Made by a program: the position numbers and the translations under genes
Notes under the pieces: model-generated
Seen by the model: only the letters and a program-made list of their open reading frames with translations
Told to the model about the DNA's origin: nothing
Database searches by the model: none
DNA from: Pseudomonadota bacterium
Lineage (GTDB): Bacteria > Pseudomonadota > Alphaproteobacteria > Rhizobiales > Hyphomicrobiaceae
Assembly (NCBI GenBank): GCA_023412805.1
Contig: JAEZRM010000091.1
Coordinates: forward strand, 1 to 12,449
Direction of reading: 5' to 3'
DNA length: 12,449 nt
In this document: positions 6,479-12,449 of the stretch, piece by piece
Layout: every line of letters begins with the position of its first letter
How positions within the stretch are numbered: position 1 is the first letter of the stretch

Positions 6479-7702
6479 ATGCCGTTCGCATCGAACCCCG
6501 GTACCGTCCTCCAACGGGCCGCGCCCGCGGAACTTGGATTCGATGTCGGGCGGCTCGGCCGCATTCGCGAGGCGATCGATCGCGAGGTAGCAGCGGGCAT
6601 GATCCCCGGCGCGGTTGTCGGCATCGCGCGGCGCGGCAGAATCGCGCTGCTCGAAGGCTATGGCTTTCGCGACAAGACGGCGGGCACGCCCATGTGGGCC
6701 GATGCCGTCTTCTCCATTGCCTCCATGACCAAGCCGATGGTTTCGGTCGGCATCATGATCCTGGCCGAGGAGGGGCGTCTTCTCCTCGGCGATCCCGTCT
6801 CGAAATTCCTGCCGCAGCTTGCCGGCATGAAGGTCGCGAAGTCGACGACGAGCGATACGCTCGAGACGGTGCCGGCTGAGCGCGAGATGACCGTGCAGGA
6901 TCTGCTGCGTCACACGTCGGGCCTCACGTATCAGAACCGCGGCACGAGCGCCGCCTATCGCGCCTACCCCGTGCACGGCACGAGCGCGACGCTCGACAAG
7001 GAGGAATTCCTCGTCCAGCTCGGCAAGGCGCCGCTGCTTTACCAGCCGGGCTCGACCTGGGAGTACGGTCTCTCGACCGACATTCTCGGCTTCATCATCG
7101 AAGCTGTTTCGGGACAGCGCCTCGGCGCCTTCCTCTCCGAGCGCCTGTGGCAGCCGCTCGGCATGGCCGATACGGGCTTCGAGCTCACCGACCACACGCG
7201 CGAGCGCTATGCCCGCTCCCTGCCGAAGGACCCGCTGACGGGCGATCCGCTCGTCGTGCATCACGCGACGGGCAAGCTCTCGAAGTGGGAGTCGGGCGGC
7301 GGTGGCTGCGTTTCGACTGCGGCGGACTATCTGCGCTTTACGCAGATGTTGCTCGATGGCGGCGTCGGCAACGGTCAGCGCATTCTCGGCCGCAAGACCG
7401 TCGCGCTCATGACGTCCGATCATCTCGGCGACAGAATCGTCAATCGCATTGCCGCCAGCATGGACCCGGCATTTGACGGCTATGGCTTCGGCCTCGGCTT
7501 TGCCGTGCGCAAGCAGCAGGGCATTGCGGCGGCGAACGGCACGCCCGGCGACTACTATTGGTCGGGCGTCTACGGCACGTACTTCTGGAACGACCCCGCC
7601 GAGCAGATGACGGTCGTCTCCATGATCGTTGCACCGGGCCCGATCAGGCTGCGCTACCGCCAGCTCATTCGCACCCTGGTGCTCCAGGCCATGACCGACT
7701 GA
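6479..7702 (+). CDS. Serine hydrolase of the same family without signal peptide (paralogue 3)
   Basis: A 407-residue homologue of the two preceding genes. It begins MPFASNPGTVLQRAAP and goes straight into the conserved N-terminal helix, with no hydrophobic signal sequence, so it is predicted cytoplasmic. The start is supported by GGAGAG 6 bases upstream of the ATG at 6479; the earlier ATG at 6437 adds only a polar stretch and no signal. The nucleophile pair is Ser82-Met-Thr-Lys85, the second-motif Tyr196 is in WEYGLSTD, and the third box reads YWSGVYGT (360-367), with Ser where the others have Gly. Only one of the two cysteines remains (Cys277 in SGGGGC). Its gap to paralogue 2 is 56 bases and to the aminotransferase 27 bases, so cotranscription with both is plausible. 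The substrate is unknown. Confidence 0.84.
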   Translation: MPFASNPGTVLQRAAPAELGFDVGRLGRIREAIDREVAAGMIPGAVVGIARRGRIALLEGYGFRDKTAGTPMWADAVFSIASMTKPMVSVGIMILAEEGRLLLGDPVSKFLPQLAGMKVAKSTTSDTLETVPAEREMTVQDLLRHTSGLTYQNRGTSAAYRAYPVHGTSATLDKEEFLVQLGKAPLLYQPGSTWEYGLSTDILGFIIEAVSGQRLGAFLSERLWQPLGMADTGFELTDHTRERYARSLPKDPLTGDPLVVHHATGKLSKWESGGGGCVSTAADYLRFTQMLLDGGVGNGQRILGRKTVALMTSDHLGDRIVNRIAASMDPAFDGYGFGLGFAVRKQQGIAAANGTPGDYYWSGVYGTYFWNDPAEQMTVVSMIVAPGPIRLRYRQLIRTLVLQAMTD

Positions 7703-7729
7703 GCCGCGTCACCATCAGGATTGCATGAC

Positions 7730-8950
7730 ATGACCGCCGCCCCGACCGGACTGCACGCGCTCGCCCAGGGCGTGATCCTCTCGCCCTTTACCCGCATTCG
7801 ACGCCTCCTAGACGGTGTGGAGCCGGGGATGTCACCACCCATCGAGCTGATGGTCGGCGAGCCGCGCGAGGTCATGCCGAGCTTCGTGCCGGACAGGATG
7901 GTTGAGGCGAAGGATACGCTCGCCAAGTATCCGCCGATCCGGACGAGCGAGGAGCTGCGCAAGACCATTGGTGCCTGGATCGAGCGGCGCTACGGCATTG
8001 CGGGCACGATCGATCCGCTGCGCCATGTCCACCCGCTCAATGGCTCGCGTGAGGGGCTGTTCTTCGCGATCCTGCCGGCGGTCGGGCGCAAGGTCGTCGA
8101 GGGCCGTCCGGTCGTCCTGCTGCCGAACCCCATGTATCACGCCTATCTCGGCGCGACGTACGCGGCGAACTGCGAGCCCGTGTTCCTGGATGCAACGGCC
8201 GAGACGGGCTTCCTGCCCGATCTCGACGAGCTGGAGAAGCAACCCGAGGTTCTCGCGCGCACGGTCGCCTTCTATCTCTGCTCGCCGGCCAATCCGCAGG
8301 GTGCCGTCGCAAGCCCCGACTACATCCGCAAGGCGCTCGCTCTCGCGCGCCAATACAACTTCATGCTCTTTTTCGACGAGTGCTACTCGGAGATCTACAC
8401 GAAGGAGCCGCCGATCGGTGGCCTGCAGGTCGCGGCGCGCACGTCCGAGGGCTTCAAGAACATCATCGTGTTCAACTCGCTCTCCAAGCGGTCGAATCTG
8501 CCGGGTCTGCGCTCGGGATTCGCCGCGGGCGATGCCGATTTCCTCGAAACCTTCGCTGAGATTCGCAATCTCACGGCCCCACAGATGCCGGGTGTCGTCC
8601 AGCACGCCTCCGTGGCCGTGTGGAGCGAGGAGCAGCACGTGGCCGTCATCCGGCAGGCATATCGGGCCAAATTCGACGTTTGCGACGAGGTTTTAGGCGA
8701 TCGCTTCGGCTACAAGCGCCCTGCCGGCGGCTTTTTTCTATGGCTCGATATGAGTCATCTCGGGGGTTCTATTCCCGCCACCGTAACTCTTTGGAAACGC
8801 TGCGGTGTAAAGGTTGTCCCGGGTGCCTATTTGGCACAGCCGAATGCACGTGGGGTCAATCCGGCGGAACAGTACATTCGTGTCGCGCTTGTGCACGATG
8901 TGGCCACGATCCGGGAGGCGCTCCAACGTGTCGTATCAATCGGGGCGTAA
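7730..8950 (+). CDS. dapC: Succinyldiaminopimelate aminotransferase (DapC-type), PLP fold type I
   Basis: A 406-residue class I/II aminotransferase. The PLP lysine is Lys253 in NSLSKRSNLPGLRSGF (249-264), a stretch typical of DapC. Other cofactor and substrate contacts visible are Asn188 in SPANPQG, Asp216 and Tyr219 in FFDECYS, and Arg384 in YIRVALV for the substrate carboxylate. LPNPMYHAYLGA (131-142) and the YPPIRTSEELR block (68-78) also fit the family. DapC makes N-succinyl-LL-2,6-diaminopimelate from the keto precursor in the lysine and peptidoglycan branch, in the cytoplasm. Start: an AGGA lies 9 bases before the ATG at 7730; a TTG at 7721 is the alternative. ftsK begins 15 bases after the stop, so the two are probably cotranscribed. 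From about 8680 the codons become noticeably less GC-biased (TTA, CTA, TTT, GTA, ACT, CTT). Another amino-acid aminotransferase function is possible. Confidence 0.8.
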   Translation: MTAAPTGLHALAQGVILSPFTRIRRLLDGVEPGMSPPIELMVGEPREVMPSFVPDRMVEAKDTLAKYPPIRTSEELRKTIGAWIERRYGIAGTIDPLRHVHPLNGSREGLFFAILPAVGRKVVEGRPVVLLPNPMYHAYLGATYAANCEPVFLDATAETGFLPDLDELEKQPEVLARTVAFYLCSPANPQGAVASPDYIRKALALARQYNFMLFFDECYSEIYTKEPPIGGLQVAARTSEGFKNIIVFNSLSKRSNLPGLRSGFAAGDADFLETFAEIRNLTAPQMPGVVQHASVAVWSEEQHVAVIRQAYRAKFDVCDEVLGDRFGYKRPAGGFFLWLDMSHLGGSIPATVTLWKRCGVKVVPGAYLAQPNARGVNPAEQYIRVALVHDVATIREALQRVVSIGA

Positions 8951-8965
8951 CAGCAACTTGGGATC

Positions 8966-11494
8966 ATGGCGTTGCAGGGCTCCAGCTATGAGCCGAGGCC
9001 GATACTTCCACACCCGTTGGAAGAGCGGCTGAAGGGCAGCTTTTGGCGGCTCGCGGGAATAGTCCTCGCGACGCTGACGGCGGCCGGCTGGCTGAGCCTC
9101 ATCTCCTGGTCGGCCGCGGACCCGAGCCTGACTCACGCGGCAGGCGGCGCGACGCGCAACTGGATGGGGCCGCTCGGCGCCATCTTCTCCGATCTCCTGC
9201 TGCAGTCCGTCGGTCTCGCGGCCATCTTCGGCATGGTCATCGTGACCTTCTGGAGTGCCGAGCTCATTCTGCGCCGGCGGCTCATCGATGCGCGCTGGCG
9301 GATCATCGTCGCGCCTTTCGCACTGCTGGTGCTTGCCGGTGCCCTGGCGTCGCTGCCGGTGCCATCGAGCTGGCCTCTGCATCACAGTCTCGGCGGCGCG
9401 TTCGGCGGCATGGTCCTGAAGGTCGCCTCGAGCGGCTTCGCTCTCATCAATCCCGGGCGGGCTGGCCTCGTCGCGGGGCTCATGCTTTTTGCTGGTGGCA
9501 TGTGCGCGCTGTCTGCCGCGCTCGGTCTCACGCAGCGTGAGTTTGCGCTGCTCTGGCAGCGCGATCCGCGCGCAGAACCGAGCGTCTTCGGCGAGGCCAT
9601 GAGCGGCCTGACACAGCGTCTCAAAGCCGGACGCCGTAATTGGCGCCGCCCGGACGAGCACCACGACTTTTACGACGAGCCCGACTTCGTGCCGCCGACC
9701 GGCCCGATGATGCGCTACGCCGAGGCAACCGATCGCAGACCGGTCCACCGCGCGCCTGTTCCGCCGCCGCAGCAGCCTCACATCGACGATGACGTAGCGC
9801 CGACGACTTTCGACACGGCAACCGAGAAGCAGAGCCGCATCATCGCCGAGCGCTTCGCGCCACCCGGCGGGCGCCCCCAGCGTGGGCCGAGTCTGGAGCG
9901 CGAGCCTGCCTTCGAAACTGAACCCGTGCGCCCACAGCCTGCCCCACAACCAGCGCCGCCGCCACCGCGCCGCCGCGCTGCGCGTCCGCGCGGTTTCCAG
10001 CGCCCATCGCTCGACATTCTCCGCCGTCCGCCGCCTTCAAAGCAGGGCGCCGAGATCAATCACGCCGTCATGCGCGGCAATGCGCGCCTGCTCGAGGACG
10101 TGCTCGCCGACTTCGGCGTGAAGGGCGAGATCAAGGATATTCGCCCCGGGCCTGTCGTCACGCTCTACGAACTCGTACCCGCGCGCGGTACGAAATCTGC
10201 TCGCGTGATTGCGCTCGCCGATGATATCGCGCGTTCCATGAGTGCTGCTTCGGCGCGCATTGCCGTCGTGCCGGGGCGCAATGCCATTGGCATCGAGCTG
10301 CCGAATGCGCGGCGCGAGTCCGTCTTCCTGCGCGAGTTGCTCGAAGCCGAGCCATTCACTGCCAGCGAGGCGCAACTACCGATCACGCTCGGCAAAAGCA
10401 TCTCCGGCGATCCGATCGTCGTCGATCTCGCGCGCATGCCGCATCTGCTGATCGCGGGCACGACCGGTTCAGGCAAATCGGTCGGCGTGAATGCGCTGAT
10501 CCTTTCGCTGCTCTACCGCCACTCGCCGGAGACGTGCCGCTTTCTCATGATCGATCCGAAGATGCTGGAGCTTTCCGCCTACAACGGTATCCCGCATTTG
10601 CTGACGCCCGTCGTCACGGACCCGCATCAGGCAGCGGGTGCTCTCGAATGGGTCGTGCGCGAGATGGAGGAGCGCTACCGGCGCATGTCCAAGCTCGGCG
10701 TGCGCAATATCGAAATGTTCAACACGCGCGTGCGCACGGCCGCCGAGCGCGGCGAAAAGCTCGCCCGCCGCGTGCAGACGGGTTTCCATCCCGAGACCGG
10801 CAAGCCGATGTTCGAGAGCGAACCGCTCGACTATGCGCCCATGCCGTTCATCGTCGTCGTGGTCGACGAGTTCGCGGATCTGATGGTGGTTGCGGGGAAG
10901 GAAGTGGAAGGTGCCGTGCAGCGTCTCGCGCAGATGGCGCGCGCGGCCGGCATTCATCTCATCATGGCGACGCAGCGCCCGAGCGTCGATGTCATCACCG
11001 GCACGATCAAGGCGAACTTCCCGACGCGTATCAGCTTCAAGGTGGCGTCCAAGATCGACAGTCGCACCATTCTCAACGAGCAGGGTGCTGAGCAGCTCCT
11101 CGGTGCTGGCGACATGCTCTTCTCTGGAGCCGGCAGTGCGGTCATGCGCGTCCACGGGCCGTTCGTCTCCGATGACGAAGTCCAGCAGGTGGCGGATCAC
11201 CTGCGCGCCCAGGGCGAGCCCGCGTATGTCGATGTCATCCTCGACCATGCGCCGGAGGACGAGGAGACCGATCCAGAGGACGAGGCCGACGAACTCTTCG
11301 ATCGTGCCGTGGCGCTGGTTGTGCGCGAGCAGCGCGCCTCGACGAGCTTCCTGCAGCGGCGCTTGGCCATCGGCTACAATCGCGCCGCCGACCTCATGGA
11401 GCGCATGGAGCGCGAAGGCCTGGTCGGTCCGGCGAACAACGTCGGCAAGCGCGAGATCCTGATGGGGCCGGGCGACAGCGACGATCTCGCCTGA
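8966..11494 (+). CDS. ftsK: FtsK/SpoIIIE DNA translocase
   Basis: An 842-residue septal DNA translocase. Hydrophobic segments at about 28-50, 69-97, 112-132, 143-160 and 165-187 anchor the N-terminus in the inner membrane. A Pro/Arg-rich linker spans about 205-355. The motor follows, with Walker A GTTGSGKS (498-505) and Walker B VVVVDEFADL ending at 639 (Asp634, Glu635). The C-terminal winged-helix gamma domain (about 777-838, LFDRAVALVVREQRAS to GKREIL) reads KOPS sites and activates XerCD. The protein moves chromosome ends across the closing septum and helps resolve dimers at dif. All core motifs are intact and the length is within the alphaproteobacterial range. The ribosome binding site is poor (GGGA only 2 bases before the ATG), which fits translation coupled to dapC 15 bases upstream. 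Confidence 0.95.
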   Translation: MALQGSSYEPRPILPHPLEERLKGSFWRLAGIVLATLTAAGWLSLISWSAADPSLTHAAGGATRNWMGPLGAIFSDLLLQSVGLAAIFGMVIVTFWSAELILRRRLIDARWRIIVAPFALLVLAGALASLPVPSSWPLHHSLGGAFGGMVLKVASSGFALINPGRAGLVAGLMLFAGGMCALSAALGLTQREFALLWQRDPRAEPSVFGEAMSGLTQRLKAGRRNWRRPDEHHDFYDEPDFVPPTGPMMRYAEATDRRPVHRAPVPPPQQPHIDDDVAPTTFDTATEKQSRIIAERFAPPGGRPQRGPSLEREPAFETEPVRPQPAPQPAPPPPRRRAARPRGFQRPSLDILRRPPPSKQGAEINHAVMRGNARLLEDVLADFGVKGEIKDIRPGPVVTLYELVPARGTKSARVIALADDIARSMSAASARIAVVPGRNAIGIELPNARRESVFLRELLEAEPFTASEAQLPITLGKSISGDPIVVDLARMPHLLIAGTTGSGKSVGVNALILSLLYRHSPETCRFLMIDPKMLELSAYNGIPHLLTPVVTDPHQAAGALEWVVREMEERYRRMSKLGVRNIEMFNTRVRTAAERGEKLARRVQTGFHPETGKPMFESEPLDYAPMPFIVVVVDEFADLMVVAGKEVEGAVQRLAQMARAAGIHLIMATQRPSVDVITGTIKANFPTRISFKVASKIDSRTILNEQGAEQLLGAGDMLFSGAGSAVMRVHGPFVSDDEVQQVADHLRAQGEPAYVDVILDHAPEDEETDPEDEADELFDRAVALVVREQRASTSFLQRRLAIGYNRAADLMERMEREGLVGPANNVGKREILMGPGDSDDLA

Positions 11495-11507
11495 ATTCCT
11501 CCGCGCT

Positions 11508-11537
11508 CACCATTATACGACTAAAGTAGTAATGGTG
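11508..11537. repeat. Inverted repeat after ftsK
   Basis: CACCATTA (11508-11515) and TAATGGTG (11530-11537) form a perfect 8-base inverted repeat around a 14-base centre; a further TAC/GTA can pair after a one-base bulge. No T-run follows, so a classical intrinsic terminator is unlikely. It may be a hairpin stabilising the ftsK end or an operator upstream of the phasin gene. Confidence 0.5.
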
Positions 11538-11552
11538 CGCCGCACAATCATA

Positions 11553-11581
11553 TTGCAATGCACAAAAGCCCGCCCTACATA
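11553..11581 (+). promoter_or_regulatory. Possible phasin promoter
   Basis: TTGCAA (11553-11558) and TACATA (11576-11581) are 17 bases apart, about 80 bases upstream of the phasin ATG. Each hexamer is only a partial consensus match. The -35 overlaps the PhaR-like site, an arrangement that would suit repression. Confidence 0.3.
11554..11565 (+). promoter_or_regulatory. PhaR-like binding site upstream of the phasin gene
   Basis: TGCAATGCACAA contains the TGC/GCA dyad known for PhaR, the repressor that binds PHB and controls phasin genes. It also fits every position of the rhizobial consensus as I remember it (TGCRNYGCASMA). It lies 98 bases before the phasin start in a gap that holds no gene. 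The published consensus is from memory and should be confirmed. Confidence 0.5.
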
Positions 11582-11663
11582 CCGGTCGCGGACAACTTTT
11601 CCTGCATGCGCTGGCATCGCCAATGCTCATGCAACCGAACAATTCAAGAAATGGAGCAGTCAG

Positions 11664-12086
11664 ATGAATGAGCACTTCACGCGCCAGGCCGAGCAGTTCA
11701 TGGAAGCCGCCAAGGCCGCAAAAATCCCCGAGAACATCCAGGCTCTGGCCGAGCAGGGCGTGACCCGCTCGCAGGGAGCTTTCGAGAACCTCAGCTCCGC
11801 CGCCAAGGATCAGGTGAAAGCTGCCGAGGAACTCACGCTCGCGACGCAGGCCGGCATCAAGACGATCGGCGCGAAGATCATGGACAACACGGTCGTCAAT
11901 GCCGAGGCAGCTTTCGACGCCGCCCGCGCTATTGCCCGCGCCGGCTCGGTTCCCGAGGCCCTCCGCCTTCAGGCCGAGTTCTTCCAGCGCCAGTTCGCGG
12001 TCGCCGGCGCGCAGACGAAGGAGCTTTTCGAACTCTCGACGCGCGTCGCCACGAACACCTTCGAGACGGCCCGCAAGCGCGGCTGA
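11664..12086 (+). CDS. Phasin family protein (PHB granule-associated)
   Basis: A 140-residue, almost wholly helical, Ala/Glu/Gln-rich protein of the Phasin_2 type, at the usual length for alphaproteobacteria. The blocks NIQALAEQGVTRSQGAFENL (24-43), NAEAAFDAARAIARA (79-93) and EALRLQAEFFQRQF (98-111) followed by a helix to FETARKRG are characteristic: amphipathic helices with regularly spaced Phe and Leu that coat polyhydroxybutyrate granules. There are no cysteines, no signal peptide and no membrane segment. The ATG at 11664 has GGAG 7 bases upstream; the open frame extends 44 codons further upstream but that part has no phasin character and overlaps the regulatory region. A PhaR-like site precedes it and an intrinsic terminator follows it, so it appears to be a single-gene unit. 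Some proteins of this family have stress roles independent of PHB. Confidence 0.87.
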   Translation: MNEHFTRQAEQFMEAAKAAKIPENIQALAEQGVTRSQGAFENLSSAAKDQVKAAEELTLATQAGIKTIGAKIMDNTVVNAEAAFDAARAIARAGSVPEALRLQAEFFQRQFAVAGAQTKELFELSTRVATNTFETARKRG

Positions 12087-12117
12087 TCGACGGCATTGAT
12101 GTTTCATTGATTGCCAA

Positions 12118-12152
12118 GGCTCGCGGGAGCAATCCCGCGGGCCTCTTTTCTT
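12118..12152 (+). terminator. Rho-independent terminator of the phasin gene
   Basis: GGCTCGCGGGA (12118-12128) and TCCCGCGGGCC (12133-12143) form an 11-pair stem with one T-G wobble and a GCAA loop, followed by the T-rich tail TCTTTTCTT. It starts 31 bases after the phasin stop codon. Confidence 0.9.
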
Positions 12153-12260
12153 GGAACGGCCTAACGGCCGGCGCGCGGTCGCGCTCTCATGAAGGGGGCC
12201 GCCGCTTTCCTACGTGGTGCTATGCCCGCGGCAGTCATGCGGCGAGGTCTTATCCGGCGC

Positions 12261-12299
12261 GGCCGCGATCGCGCCTTTAGCGCGAGCGAGGTCGCGGCC
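12261..12299. repeat. Imperfect GC-rich hairpin
   Basis: GGCCGCGA (12261-12268) pairs with TCGCGGCC (12292-12299). Inside it TCGCGC (12269-12274) pairs with GCGCGA (12280-12285) around a CTTTA loop, leaving a six-base GCGAGG bulge. Similar GCGAGC-rich palindromes are common between genes in this bacterial order. Confidence 0.55.
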
Positions 12300-12327
12300 T
12301 CCGGCTTCGCCGCGTGCGCCTTCTTCC

Positions 12328-12368
12328 CCCTCTCCCCGCCCTTGCGGGGAGAGGGCCGGGGTGAGGGG
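12328..12368. repeat. REP-like palindromic intergenic repeat
   Basis: CCCTCTCCCCGC (12328-12339) and GCGGGGAGAGGG (12344-12355) are a perfect 12-base inverted repeat with a CCTT loop. CGGGGTGAGGGG (12357-12368) is a near-copy of the right arm and could pair with the same left arm. This CTCCCC/GGGGAG architecture is a familiar dispersed repeat in alphaproteobacterial genomes. It has no T-tail and sits 176 bases past the phasin terminator. Confidence 0.75.
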
Positions 12369-12415
12369 CGGCGGTATACCCACGCGTCGCGCAGGGGCCC
12401 CGCCCCCCCTCCAAA

Positions 12416-12446
12416 CCCTCTACCCCAAAAGGAAGGGGAGAAGGGG
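12416..12446. repeat. Degenerate second unit of the palindromic repeat
   Basis: CCCTCTACCCC (12416-12426) and GGGGAGAAGGGG (12435-12446) flank an A-rich 8-base centre and resemble the arms of the unit at 12328 with mismatches. It may continue beyond the window edge. Confidence 0.4.
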
Positions 12447-12449
12447 CAA

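Larger units (their letters stand above)
12153..12449. other. Non-coding GC-rich tail with palindromic repeats
   Basis: No open frame of credible length, start or ribosome binding site was found on either strand in these 297 bases. The content is palindromes and C-rich/G-rich tracts, with strong strand asymmetry near the right end. It reads like an intergenic repeat island; the next gene must begin beyond the window. Confidence 0.7.

Noticed and set aside
6461..7423. Open frame of 320 codons on the minus strand
   Set aside because: It is antisense to the third hydrolase, whose catalytic motifs and ribosome site are clear; the composition is that of a shadow frame.
3694..7702. Antibiotic-resistance beta-lactamase cluster
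   Set aside because: The second and third motifs do not match class C lactamases (no Tyr-x-Asn, no Lys-Thr-Gly), so a resistance claim is not supported.
8936..9949. Long open frame of 337 codons on the minus strand
   Set aside because: It lies opposite the ftsK N-terminal and linker region, is rich in Arg/Ala/His as expected for a GC-rich shadow, and has no recognisable domain.
11532..11663. Longer phasin starting at 11532
   Set aside because: The extra 44 residues have no phasin character and overlap the inverted repeat and PhaR-like site; the ATG at 11664 has a proper GGAG.
1..12449. CRISPR array, tRNA/rRNA genes, insertion sequence or prophage
   Set aside because: No regularly spaced repeats, cloverleaf-type sequences, transposase or integrase motifs, or phage genes were seen on either strand.

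Overview
The window looks like chromosomal DNA of a GC-rich alphaproteobacterium, most likely of the Hyphomicrobiales (Rhizobiales). The reasons are an Irr-type iron regulator divergent from fabA, a PHB-granule phasin of the short alphaproteobacterial type, the dapC-ftsK pairing and the very high third-position GC. I see no plasmid, phage, transposon, CRISPR, tRNA or rRNA signature.

Layout. (1) 1-101, minus: the first 33 codons of fabA, cut by the window edge. A divergent promoter region (102-337) separates it from irr (338-778, plus). (2) 804-1364, minus: an exported SH3-domain protein, convergent with irr and divergent from a glyoxylate/hydroxypyruvate reductase-type D-2-hydroxyacid dehydrogenase (1578-2576, plus). 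(3) 2577-2719: a gap holding two DnaA-box-like 9-mers in tandem, then an uncharacterised 301-residue protein (2720-3625). (4) 3694-7702: three consecutive paralogous serine hydrolases of the class C beta-lactamase / family VIII esterase fold. The first two have export signals and the third does not. (5) 7730-8950: a succinyldiaminopimelate aminotransferase (dapC), followed 15 bases later by the DNA translocase ftsK (8966-11494). (6) 11495-11663: a regulatory gap with an inverted repeat and a PhaR-like site, then a phasin gene (11664-12086) and a good intrinsic terminator. (7) 12153-12449: non-coding GC-rich DNA with palindromic intergenic repeats.

How the genes may work together. fabA and irr share one intergenic region, so membrane lipid synthesis and iron/heme control may be coupled there. 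The third hydrolase, dapC and ftsK are on one strand with gaps of 27 and 15 bases and could share a transcript. dapC makes a peptidoglycan precursor and FtsK acts at the septum, so a cell-wall role for the SxxK hydrolases is possible, but it rests on context only. The phasin is set apart by its own regulatory region and terminator.

No wholly new multi-gene system is evident. The points most worth a second look are the diverged hydrolase triplet, the Irr with altered heme-binding residues, the paired DnaA boxes, the PhaR-like site and the composition change at the end of dapC.
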